64,000 bases of DNA, from assembly GCA_033977485.1 (NCBI GenBank), contig CM066993.1:26216001-26280000 (forward strand). Reading direction: 5' to 3'. Both the position numbers and the translations under genes were made by a program. The notes under the pieces are model-generated. The model ran no database searches, was not told the DNA's origin, and saw only the letters and a program-made list of their open reading frames with translations. This DNA comes from Hydrangea macrophylla (Eukaryota; Streptophyta; Magnoliopsida; Cornales; Hydrangeaceae). This document shows, in pieces, positions 46,341-56,659 of the stretch (the stretch's first letter is position 1; every line of letters begins with the position of its first letter).

Positions 46341-48148
46341 TTTTTGGTTTATTAGGGATTTTTCAAAATTATCAGGTATCTTTATTGCAAAAAGAATTTT
46401 CAAAGAATTATATTTACAAAAGTGAATTTATGAAGATGGAAAATCTTTTCCTTCTCAAAAACATTTTCTTAAAATTGAAGATATCTTTTTTCAAAATTCT
46501 GAGGAAAACAAATCTTTTCTTCTCAAAAGTCTATTAGATGCGTCGCACTCGTGACTCGTTTATGCAATGCTCGTGTAGTGTATGCAATGCAGATGAAATG
46601 CAATCTAATCTAAATGCAATGCACCTTAATCTAGCTTAGACCAAGCATATAAGCACATAAGATTCCTTGAGTATTGTAATCATCTTACTAATCCAATCAT
46701 CATCCAAGGAATTTTAGCTTTGAAATTCTTGATGGCTCAGGTTTACAAAATTGAATTTTTCATGAAAATCTTGAAAGAGAGATTTGTAATTTTTAAAAAC
46801 ATTTTTGAACCATCAATGCATGTGGTGCAAAATCATGATTCTTTAAAAATCGAGGTAGAAATTTGAATTTCTAAAATCCGAGTGGAAAATTAAAAATCAA
46901 AGTGTGGAATCATGATTTTTCTTGAAATTTGAAAATCAAAGTAGAAATTTGAAATCCTCTAAATTCTGAGAGGAGGTTTTAAAATTGAATCATCAAAGTA
47001 GGAATTGTTTAAATCCTCTAAAATCTAGGGAGGATTTTGGAAGGATTTTGTAAAAGTGAATTTCAAAGAGAATTTTCAAAAGGGATATTCTCAAAATTTT
47101 CAAAAGACTCGGATTTTCAAAGAAATGCTTGCATTTTAAAAAATTTTCAAAAAAGATCGTCCTCGAATAATGATTGGATGTTCGAATAAAGATCATACTA
47201 CTCTAGAGGAATTTACCATACAAGGTTCGATGATGCCTTCGTATATACGTCCTCGTCATCCACATAATTCCTTACAGACAAACGCAAATAATTCATCACA
47301 TTGTCCTAATCAAAGATGATATACAAGATCCTAATTGAAGGGTTTTATAGAATCGATATGCAAAGGTCGGGTTTTAGTCTCATAAAGGGTCCATTAGCAA
47401 GCCAAGGGCTCTATATACTACACGCGGTATAAGGCTAAAATGGTCATTTCGGTGCCAAAATGCAGTTTCCAAGTAATTTACTCGCAGTGGGAGGCTTCTA
47501 GAAGGGTCTAAAACCAAAAAAGCTTGATGGAGAGGGCTACTATGAGGTGGAGGCTTAGGTGGGACCCGCCACCCCCAAGTGGGACCTTTCACTTCCTATT
47601 TGTGTTCCCCTGGATACCCATATGTGTTATTTACGTTCACTGCTTTTCTAGTTTTTTGTAAAAATGCTTTTTGGCATCAAAAATCGTCTGTTTATGTACT
47701 GTTGGAAAGTTGTCGAGTTGAATTTCAGTATAAAAATATTCCAGGAGGTTTTGAAATGAAAATTGAAGCTCAATTGAAGTCCAGAAGTCCTCCGAAACTT
47801 TCATAGTCTTTTTGAAATCAAACGACGTCTTTTTCAAAATTGCTTTTCAATGTGCATCGATTTCGAACTTTTCTTTAAAATTGAATCCCTGGATACCTAG
47901 AATGCTGTATTTAGAACACTTCATGTTCATATAACCCTGAGTAAATATGAATTCTGAGAGACGATTTTGACAAGACTGGGATTTATGCATGGAAAAGAGC
48001 TTTTCTAAGATTGAAGTCAGTTTCCAAAGTTTGACCTTTCGATTGTGTGGAATCCAGTACCTTCCACGGGGTACTTTTTCATCATCGAATCCTCCAAGAT
48101 GTTGTCCACCCTAAATCCTATCAGTGTGGTCAAAATTGGGTGTCTACA
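46341..48148 (-). mobile_element. Tat-2 5' LTR-like region and leader
   Basis: The outer 700 bp (48148 to about 47430) match the other two Tat LTRs, beginning TGTAGACACCCAATTTTG. The next 1.1 kb is AT-rich, with many TTTTCAAAA-type phrases, and shows only scattered similarity to them. The GTGGCGACTC block that ends the other Tat LTRs is not found. The LTR-leader boundary is therefore unknown. No gene is visible. Confidence 0.65.
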
Positions 48149-48766
48149 CCAGGTCGTATACCTAGAGACCGAAGATGGGGACAGCAGTTCCTAGATTGAT
48201 TCTAAAAGAAAGTAAGTGATGATCATATGAGTGAATGTACTAAAGTCCTGCTGTATTTGAGATTTAAATTGTAAAACTAACTACAATTAAACAATGACTA
48301 AATTAATTAGCTAAAGTCAAGTGATATGAAACTATGCATGAAAGAGGTGTTGGGAACACGTGAATCCACGTTGTCTCAACCACTACAATGGCTTAGCATT
48401 GAAGTTCAAATGAGGTTTTGCCTTTTTAACATTCACTATCTCAAAATGGATTTAAGTTTAGAAATCCCGACACTAATCGTGTGGTTAGTGCATGGTAAGT
48501 GGATGAATAACTTTACTTAGTTTAAGAACTGAAATACTTGACCATTTAAAACTGTGATCTGTACTAGGCAAATTGAATAAGGAATATTCAACATGATTAT
48601 CATAAATTTTCATACAATTTAGTGGATTGAAGGCTCATATTCCCAAATCTATTTGCAATTTAATCTTTAATAGATCAATTTGGGTCATAATTTCTAAAAT
48701 GCAAGTTACTGGAGTGATGTGAAAGTTCTACCCAAGAACTAATCCTACCAATCAATTTCCCTAGAC
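48149..48766 (+). other. chromovirus C gag continuation, then no feature
   Basis: 48149 to about 48240 reads in frame as RIPRDRRWGQQFLD and, after a shift, VSDDHMSECTKVL, which resembles the basic linker and zinc-knuckle entry of chromovirus gags. It fits as the continuation of the gag cut at 16260. From 48250 to 48766 nothing is recognised. Confidence 0.5.
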
Positions 48767-49101
48767 TTTAGCACCAGTAATTTTCCTACTACTTCATATT
48801 ATTTATTTAATACTTGAATTTCAATTTCATATCTAATTAAGTGAAGTTTTATATATTTAATTGAATTTCTTGAGCTTATATGATTTCTTGCCATTTGTAC
48901 TTTCTAGTTGAAAACGAATATTTTTACACACTATCAATTTTTTCCCCAGTACTCTTAATCTAAGAACTTGGATCAACGTCATATTGGGACCTGGGCACAT
49001 TTTTGATTTGTGCACGTAGTAGTCATTTTACATGCACTTTGAGGTCGTGCATGTAAATCGAGATAATTGCACATAGTTTGAGATGTTGCACGTAAACTAA
49101 G

Positions 49102-49112
49102 GTGGGACCCAC
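49102..49112 (+). promoter_or_regulatory. class I TCP-like site
   Basis: GTGGGACCCAC fits GTGGGNCCCAC exactly, although the surrounding LTR is strongly diverged from its relatives. Confidence 0.6.
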
Positions 49113-50169
49113 AACTCCTACACGTGGTAGCCCATGAGCAAGCCATGTGGACTCTCCTAACACACATCTAGTTTAAGAATACATTCATTCTATGCATTAG
49201 ACCCAACACCTACCCATGGACACCTCACAAAACACTAATAGACATACACATCCTCTAGTATTTCATGGTTAGCGACACATTGGGTGTCATTATTTACAGC
49301 AGCACATTTGAGAGACACGCACATATAGAGAGGAGAGAAAACCATGGAAATTCTAAGAGAAAACTTCCATTTCCTCTACATGCAACCACACACACGCCCA
49401 ACTTGAAGTCCTTAAAAGCTAGCAAACCTAATCAGAAGATGAATTAGAAAAGGAAAAAGGTTCTTGAAGCCCAATTTAGTTTTTTACAGAAAATAGCTTA
49501 GAAAACTCCACCATTGAAACTTACACCAAGCTCTCTTCAAGCTCAAACACTTGCATTTTTAATTTCACCACTTTGTTAGTATTTCAACTCACTCACATAC
49601 TATTTTTTGGTAGTTTAGAATCATTCAAGACCCATGTAAAATCATACTTTCAACATCAAAAGTGAAAACTCTATTCTTTTTAAAACAAATCTATAGAAAA
49701 TGAACTGTAAGATCGATCCTAGCAAGATCAATCCTTCGCTAGATCGATCCTTAGCACAAATTTTTGAAATTTATTTTTGATCAGTTCTAAGAAGGCTATG
49801 CTACTGTAACCTTAAATATTAATACTCTGAAACATGTTAGGATCCGTTACCTTGCATATAAACTTGTTTTGATGATCATTCAATTATATGGTATCATTTA
49901 TTGGTTAAATGAGTTTATATGAACTTGCATGTGAACAAAGAAAATGTCGTTATATTAATGAAAGTTACTTAAGTGCTGACATATGTTGCATTAGGTCACA
50001 TGTATATATCGTTGTGTTCTCGAAAACTTTCAATAACGGTTCAATTGTTGAGTTACTTAAGGAGACTAATTTGCGTCCTTAAGACTGGTTGGGTTGTCGA
50101 CGTGGAGATTGCATGTGTATGTGGGGGAGTTTTGGGTATTGGTTATAGAGGCTTGTGTTATGATGATTT

Positions 50170-50580
50170 GAGATATTGTGAAAGATGCTTTGGTTCTTTG
50201 TGATGAAGTAGTCGTTCCTTGATTGGAGATATTATGGAAGATGCTTCAATTCTTCGTGATGAAGTAGTCATTCCTTATCACTTCGATTCTTCATGACAAT
50301 GTGATGGTTCATAGAGTGGAGACTCCTTTTGGTTCTTTGTGACGAAATAGATGTTCTTGCACTCCTTAACACTTCAGTTCTTCGTGACGAAGTGGTGGTT
50401 TATAGAGTAGAGACTCTTTTCAGTCCATCATGACAAAATGGATGTTCTTGCACTCCTTAACACTTTGGTTCTTCGTGACAAAGTGGTGGTTCATAGAGTT
50501 GAGACTCCTTTCGGTACTTCGTGACAAAATGGATGTTCTTGTACTCCTTAACACTTCAGTTCTTCGTGACGAGGTGATTG
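50170..50580 (+). repeat. tandem array related to the 92-bp dimer
   Basis: GGTTCTTCGTGACGAAGTGG and ATGGATGTTCTTGCACTCC alternate, as in the 26-37 kb LTRs, with unit sizes of roughly 90 bp and more divergence between units. Four to five units. Confidence 0.85.
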
Positions 50581-50982
50581 GTGTAAGGGAGTTTGGTTGG
50601 TGAATGATGACTTATAGATATTTTGAGTTGGGAATGGGTTAGAATCTTTGAGTCAAGTGTAAAGTGAATGTGTAGTTGTTCGGAACTAAAGTCTAGAATC
50701 CAGTTCAGTCAAATTCTGTGTAGTCAAAGTGAAAGTTATTTATCGAATTTGTAAATGCGAAATAAAGTAAATAAATAAGAATTTATTTTTATTTGTGTAT
50801 TACTGCTAATTGTGGTACATTAATAAACTGAAACACATGTTGGACATTTCTTATAATTGGATTTCAATAGTATTGCCTATGAACTATATTTATTAGTATT
50901 CAAGTGATTTGTTATTTTCACTTAGCATTTAGAAGCTGATGGCATTCATGTTATAGGAATCCCACGTCCAGGTTTTCTTGAG

Positions 50983-51066
50983 TATGTTAGTATAGGTCAT
51001 GATAAATTAGAGGCTTATGGGGAGGAGTTCTATGACGAGGATGAGGAATTTGGCTATGCTAGCTAG
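50983..51066 (+). other. acidic mini-ORF in LTR of element D
   Basis: After a degenerate acceptor (TTCTTGAG, to 50982) the frame stays open for 27 codons to TAG. The residues end EEFYDEDEEFGYAS, clearly similar to the homologue at 12037-12132. The hairpin upstream is decayed to a weak match. Confidence 0.5.
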
Positions 51067-51363
51067 AGTCCTATGCTTTGTTTGTAGCTCTAGTTTCCAT
51101 GTTTATAAAGTTGTAATAAATAGTGACTAAGTTGTACTAAATTTTAAATGACACTAGTTGCCTAAGACAATGTTTATATTCTGTTTTAAGGCTGTTTAAA
51201 AACTTTTGGTTTGTAATTGGAAGTTGTGCATAAATGTGCATTAATTGTTATAGAATTGTTGTACAGGGCAATCAAGTGATTGAACCAGCCACGTACCTAA
51301 GGACTCAAAAAGGAAATTTACTTTTCCCTATTTTGGTACTCCAGGGCATGACAAGGACTTAAG

Positions 51364-51375
51364 TTGTAACAGAGC
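51364..51375 (+). other. decayed primer-binding site of element D
   Basis: TTGTAACAGAGC differs at three positions from the tRNA-iMet PBS and starts ten bases after the LTR end. Confidence 0.7.
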
Positions 51376-51453
51376 CTAGGTTTAGGCATACACTAATTAT
51401 CCTACACATAATTTTTTTCCTTGTGTTAGTATTGGTACTAAGTTAGTTCTTCC

Positions 51454-51711
51454 TTGTTAGGGAGGATAGCATTGCATATCCTTGATGCTTTTGGTCGACA
51501 CATTATCTGTGCTGACCGAGTAGAACCAGCTAACCCAGTTCTTTATCATCAAAGGGTAGTACAGAGGTCCCAAGCATATCTAGAACAAGACCATTGGTAT
51601 GATATATACATGGTAGAAATTGATGACCCATGGATCCTTCATTTGGAAGCCTATTATTGTGCTCACAACCCTTGGGCTCATCCATCAGGGGACAACAGGA
51701 ATATTGACTAA
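51454..51711 (+). CDS. unrecognised 85-codon ORF between PBS and gag
   Basis: The frame encodes a soluble-looking peptide with DAFGRHIICADRV and DPWILHLEAYYCAHNPWAHP. I do not recognise a family. It lies where the gag N-terminus of element D should be and may be a drifted gag start. No membrane segment is seen. Confidence 0.3.
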   Translation: MLGRIALHILDAFGRHIICADRVEPANPVLYHQRVVQRSQAYLEQDHWYDIYMVEIDDPWILHLEAYYCAHNPWAHPSGDNRNID

Positions 51712-51799
51712 AGACTACAACTTTATTGTTATACATTTTCAATACCTAATAGCAGGTCCACCATCTGTGCCATCTCCACCTCCACCTCCACATGGGCTG

Positions 51800-52137
51800 C
51801 ATTTCGAGAGAGATTCCATGTAAAATATTTTGCTCAATCTGAAAGGAACAAGAAGGAAAAAGAGTTTATTGAACTCGTTCAAGGAATCAAGACGGTAAGG
51901 GAGTATACTACCCAATTTGAGAGGTTGTCCCGATTTGTATATCATATGATAGATACCCAAAAAGAATAATCATAAATACCATCAAGGGTTGGTTCCACCC
52001 CTTCCCAGACTCACTTTGGTTCACTTGAATCAACCATTTGAAGCTTTGGTTGGTTTGGCCAATGGTTTAGAACATGATGGTTTCAAGGATCAGAGTAAGG
52101 TAGGAACTTGACCCCTACCTCGAAGCTATCAAGGGCA
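51800..52137 (+). pseudogene. element D gag fragment
   Basis: After a proline run (PSVPSPPPPPH near 51775), the frame reads FHVKYFAQSERNKKEKEFIE, LVQGIKTVREYTTQFERLSR. This matches gag of chromovirus B at 7.9-8.0 kb. Later residues (HLNQPFEALVGLANGL in a shifted frame) also match. It stops at 52141, where another LTR begins. Confidence 0.8.
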
Positions 52138-52141
52138 GAGG

Positions 52142-53215
52142 TGTAATACCCTGTATTTTTTAATGTATAAATAAAATGAGATTCTATATACTGACTTTAC
52201 CATACTTATAATTTCGTTCTCAATCGATTGAGCTTGTCTCAATCGATTGACATGAGGGCCCGTTCATTCGATTGAACACTTTACAATCAATTGAAAATCT
52301 GCCGACATAAATGCAATGATTTCAACCCCGTTCAATCGCTTGAACCCTTTCCAATCGATTAAAATTGTGCCACTTATCCTTAATCTGTTGAAGCCTCAAT
52401 CGATTGAAAAATGTCTAATTTTTATTCCTCAGTTCAAGCAGGAGCTTCAACCTTGCACACCTTTTCTCTATATTTTGGACCATTTTGTGTATGTGGCCTG
52501 TTTGCCCAACCGGAGAGGTAGAGAGAGATGTATACATTTTATATACACACTCACATATATATACACATATATATAGTATATATAGAAGAAGGAAAAGAGA
52601 AGCAGAAAGATGAAGAAAAGATGGAAAGTAAAAGGAGAAGAGAAGGGGAGATAAAGACAAAGAGAAGGAAGAGGAGAGGGAGGAGACCACCATTAGAGGC
52701 AAGCTCAAGCTCAACCAAACACGCCCTTAACCTTTCGTTGAATTCTATACTCATTCAATAGCCTAGGGTGTTGTTTTTACAAGTTTTGGACATGAAAAAA
52801 TGAACCAAATGGGGATCCCTAACCCAAGTCCACTTCTTCTCAGTTCTGGGAAGAAGACAGTCTCTCAATCGATTGAAAATGATTCAATCGATTGACATTA
52901 ATGCTCACTCAATCAATTGAAAATGTTTTAATCGATTGAACTTTATTTTCTTCAATTAATTGGTAATTACAAAATGTGAATATTCCCTGTTATTCATGAT
53001 ACATACTGCAAAATGTTTTAAATGTTGTCGTTGTGCTTTCATTATGAAATACTGTTTAAAAAGAGAATAGTGAGCGCAATAATGCAATACGTTGATAATA
53101 TGTTAGATCATTTTGTAACGTGAGATAGCATGGTAATCATGAATCAGTTTGATAATCGTTCATTTTATGTAAAGTAGTCAGGGCATAATACGATGTCATG
53201 CATAAATCTTACTAT
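52142..53215 (+). mobile_element. truncated LTR with TCAATCGATTGA motifs
   Basis: TGTAATACCCTGTATTTTT at 52142 is an LTR-type start inside the element D gag. The stretch contains about eight copies of TCAATCGATTGA or close variants (52215-52400, 52865-52960) and a purine-rich GAGA/AAGGAG leader (52590-52690). It is cut at about 53215 by the copia-2 LTR. The overlapping low-complexity frames at 52316-52761 are not credible genes. Confidence 0.55.
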
Positions 53216-54715
53216 AGATTACGTTTTGAAAACTTAATGATATGCGCAGTAGAAAGACAATGTTTAAAGAAACTTTTGGTATGCCCGAATCTACTACTTA
53301 TCAATTCCATAGACACATAAACACAAGGAGGAGAAGAGTAGTAAACCTAACGGTCTTGAACCAATTCTGATTATGTTCTTCCTTGATGGTGCAGTAGCCT
53401 CCACTAGATGGTCTTCAATCCTATGAATCCTTTGAACACTTCTGGAGAGGCTAGATATGGTGGGATCTCTAATAGGGAAGATAGAGAAGGTTTAGGAACC
53501 CTAAAATAGTTTCTATAGCTTAGGGATGCTAAAAACAATGACTAAACTATTTTGTACACAGTCGCCATATTTACGGATTTCCAAGCCAACTTTAAGACTT
53601 TAGTCGATCGAAGTGGCTTCGATCGATGGAACCTTCGATCGATTAAAGAATTTTTTATCGATTGAACTTGCATTGACATAAATTGATGGAAACCCTTTCG
53701 ATTGAACAAACTTGTCTTGACAACATCCTCTTGTGCCTTTCCAAGCATCCTACTAGAACTAAGAGTGCGACCTCCTAGGCTCTTTATTATTGGCTCAGAC
53801 CAGTTGTTAATTCCCATGACCAAACTCTTTGATCAACAAGCTAACCAACTGATCAGTTAACGTTTACTCCACTATAAAATGATAACTGAACTCCAACTCA
53901 AAAGAACATATCCGAAGTGATAAATAGACTTGTACGGTGTACTAATGTCCCTCTACCGTCAGTACTCATAATTATATTCAGTTAGTCGGATAAACAATTA
54001 CTGTTAACCTGAATTATGTTTACTTCTTGTATTCCATGAGCCCCATTCACCTCTTACGATTACAAAATATGCTGGTAATACTATCAACAAGACTGCAGTT
54101 CTAAATGATCAACTTGGTGACATTCTCTAGGGAATGCTTACTCTTTATCAGAGAGTAGATTCTATCTTGAAAATATATGTTTACAACCTTATGAATATGA
54201 CATAGCCAAGATACCTAGATGTTGAACTTTAAGACATCTCTGATTGGTATGTCAAAGCAGCCATATCCATAATTTATGTTCATAATCATCTCAAGATTGA
54301 GAACACGTACCATATGCAAGTTATGAGTTCCGATTGACTGTTGACAGTCTTGAGTGTCAATAGGAAAGCTCAGGTCCGTCAATGTACTATAAGCACTAGC
54401 ATATTAACTAAGAGTCATACTTTAGTAATTAAAATTCATCACTCCATCCAATGGTAGTTAATCATGCTATAGTGTAAACCTAATGAGGTATCCAGTCTCA
54501 TCATCTACTATGACAAGTTCTAAGTATCAAACAACAGTAATTTGTATCTCACTTGTATGTATCTTATACACACACAAATTACTTACGATGATACTTAAGG
54601 ATTAACAGTCGTCTCTTGAGATCAACATACACAATGAAATGTAAAGCTGATATCCATATATTAAAATGCCAATGTCTTATACATAATGTAATCGTTTGAG
54701 GGCACAATCCCAGCA
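53216..54715 (-). mobile_element. copia-2 3' LTR, low end decayed
   Basis: It aligns along its length with the copia-1 LTRs, and starts (minus strand) TGCTGGGATTGTGCC at 54715. The low end is altered, and no clear end motif or target duplication is seen near 53216. A TTCGATCGAT cluster lies at 53600-53710. Confidence 0.8.
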
Positions 54716-55246
54716 AACTCCTACTTGCACTGGCAACCATTCAGGATTACATCTGAGACCTAGACTTTCTAGATGACAATCAAAGACCTTCTTTGGAAAG
54801 GCCTTTGTAAACGAATCTACAAGATTGTCAGCGGTTGCAATCTTGGTGACAGTCACATCTCCACGTTGAACAATATCTCGAATTAGATGATATTTTCGCT
54901 TTACGTGCTTTCCCTTTATGTGGTTCCTTGGCTCCTTGGATTGAACCACTACCCCACCATTATCGTAGTATAGTATAATTGGTGACAGCGATGCTGGAAC
55001 CATCTCAAACTCTATAGGGAACTTCTTGAGCCAAATAGCTTTGTTTGCGGCATCACAAGTAGCCATATACTTAGCTTCTGTAGTTAAGTCTGCAATACAT
55101 TTCTGGTTAACGCTCCTCCAACTAACAGCACCACCTCCCAAGGTAAAGAGATGTCTGGATGTCGACTTCCTCGAATCTTTATCTGACATAAAGTCTGAGT
55201 CAGTGTATCCCACTAGAATTAACTCATCGCCGTTGTACATAAGCAT
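54677..55246 (-). pseudogene. copia-2 RNase H, domain intact
   Basis: 189 open codons hold a full copia RNase H: LVGYTDSDFMSD with the first catalytic D, TEAKYMATCDAANKAIWLKK with the glutamate, and LYYDNGGVV with the next aspartate. It ends in the typical NLVDSFTKAFPKKVFDCHLE segment. It supplies the part deleted from copia-1. It is called a pseudogene only because the rest of pol is missing. Confidence 0.9.
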
Positions 55247-55249
55247 GTA

Positions 55250-55857
55250 ATATTTAGCCTTCTCAAGTACTTAAGAATGTGCTTAACAGTTGTCCAGTGC
55301 TCTGGACATAGATTTGACTAATACCTGCTAACCATGCCAATAGCAAAGCAGATATCTAGTGTAATGCACAACATCGCATACATAATACTTCCCACTACCG
55401 AAGCATAGGGAATTCCTACCATGTGATTCCCCTCCTCCTATATCTTAGGACACTGGTCCTTGGAGAACGCTAAACCATGCTAGAAAGGTAATAAACCTTT
55501 CTTCGAATTGTCCATGGAAAACCTAGTTAGTACCTTCTCAATATAACCAACTTAAGATAATCTTATTATCTTTCACTTACGATCTCGAAAACACTTTATC
55601 CCAAGGATATAGCTCGTCTCTCCTAGATCCTTCATATCAAAAGTACTAGCTAGCCAAGCCTTAATTCATGATAACGCCCCTACATCATTTCCAATAAGTA
55701 GAATGTCATCAACATAAAGTACAAGAAAGGCCACCACTTTTGCCTTCATACTTCTTATATACACAAGGTTTATCTAGGTTCTGTATGTAACTAAATGATT
55801 TGACCGCTTGGTCAAAACAAAAATTCCTGCTCCTGGATGCCTGCTTAAGCCCATAAG
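55250..55857 (-). pseudogene. copia-2 reverse transcriptase fragment
   Basis: The RT C-terminal part from GLKQASRSRNF onward is present. The catalytic motif follows in a shifted frame (LVLYVDDILLIGND around 55690-55730). Several stops occur. At 55857 the copia sequence ends abruptly within the YGLKQAS motif and gypsy protease sequence follows. Confidence 0.88.
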
Positions 55858-56640
55858 CGAATGGGGCCCCTACCACGATGAAGTTTACTAGCACAGCTTA
55901 CTACTGGTAGGTCCCCATTAGATTTGGTAGCTCGAACATCACGAGCAGTTGTGTACTAGATTCGTTGAATCTCACCAATGGAGTGGCCACTATTCGAAGA
56001 CGGTCCCTTAATATTCTGAACTGATCAAACGCTAAAGCAAAGAGTATGTCAAAGGACCTTCTTGTGTCCATAAGTACCCTCTTGACCATGTAATTTGCTG
56101 TAGAAAGCATTACCACTAGTGGATCATCATAGGGGTAGTGCAGATCTCTAATATCACTAGACGAGAAGGTTAAGGTATCGATTGAAAGGTAGTTAATTGG
56201 TTGAACTTACACGATAGCCGGTCAGGATGCCTGGGCATGCCTCTTCCTAGCCAATTGCAAGTCTCTTCCACCTGATTTTCCTCTAGAGACCACTTTGATA
56301 TGCCAAAGGGGTTGTTGCTGCTCATATGCCCGGGTATCTTGCCATTGATATCTATTTTTGGTGACAAAATCGGCTAGATGACCCTGCTCAATGAGGTTCC
56401 TGATATTAATTTTGAGTTTAAAGCAGTCCTTAGCGTCATGGTCATGGTCATTGTGGTAGTGGTAATACTTGTCCCGATTTCTTTTCTCGGGGAGGCTCTT
56501 CAACTTGTGCAGCACCTGAGCCTCGACAACTACCATGATTTCTTAGATGGGCTGGAAAAGTAGGGTGAAGGCGATCATAGTCTGATCTTGACCACTGTGG
56601 ACCACTGCGAATGAGGAGGTCCTGACGCTCTCCCTCGATA
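55858..56640 (-). pseudogene. gypsy F gag C-terminus and protease
   Basis: Gag piece (56536-56222): KYYHYHNDHDHDAKDCFKLK, then IRNLIEQGHLADFVTKNR. The zinc finger's first cysteine reads Y. Protease piece (56116-55880): NYMVKRVLMDTRRSFDILFA, then RIVATPLVRFN. The active-site DTG reads DTR. This is another Tat-like subgroup, with a VLVDTGSS-type protease, distinct from Tat-1 and Tat-2. The upstream gag is cut near 56640 by a Tat LTR, and the downstream end is fused to copia-2. Confidence 0.82.
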
Positions 56641-56659
56641 GTGTCCCGGGACGGATCCC

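Larger units (their letters stand above)
16261..48148 (-). mobile_element. Tat-2: Tat-like gypsy element hosting nested insertions
   Basis: On the minus strand: 5' LTR-like region (48148 to about 46340), gag, protease, G-patch linker, RT, two RNase H domains and integrase down to 39751. The 3' repeat zone (39765-39656 and 20425-19580) is split by copia-1, and the 3' LTR is 19579-16261. Without the nested copia the element is about 12.7 kb. The end of integrase is missing and fused to the repeat zone. The two LTRs match only over the first roughly 700 bp, so the element may be chimeric. Confidence 0.7.
48767..51353 (+). mobile_element. Tekay-type 5' LTR of element D
   Basis: The start TTTAGCACCAGTAATTTTCC is a decayed form of the family start, and the end reads AGGGCATGACA. 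The LTR has GTGGGACCCAC at 49102-49112, a donor-like GTTAGT at 49575, CTAGATCGATCC-type palindromes near 49690-49760, a TTCGTGACGAA array (50170-50580) and an acidic mini-ORF (50983-51066). No TATA box is clear. Confidence 0.8.

Noticed and set aside
52316..52761. Overlapping frames on both strands, including a hydrophobic serine/leucine-rich one
   Set aside because: They follow from TATA/ACAC and GAGA/AAGG low-complexity sequence in an LTR leader. No start, motif or conservation.
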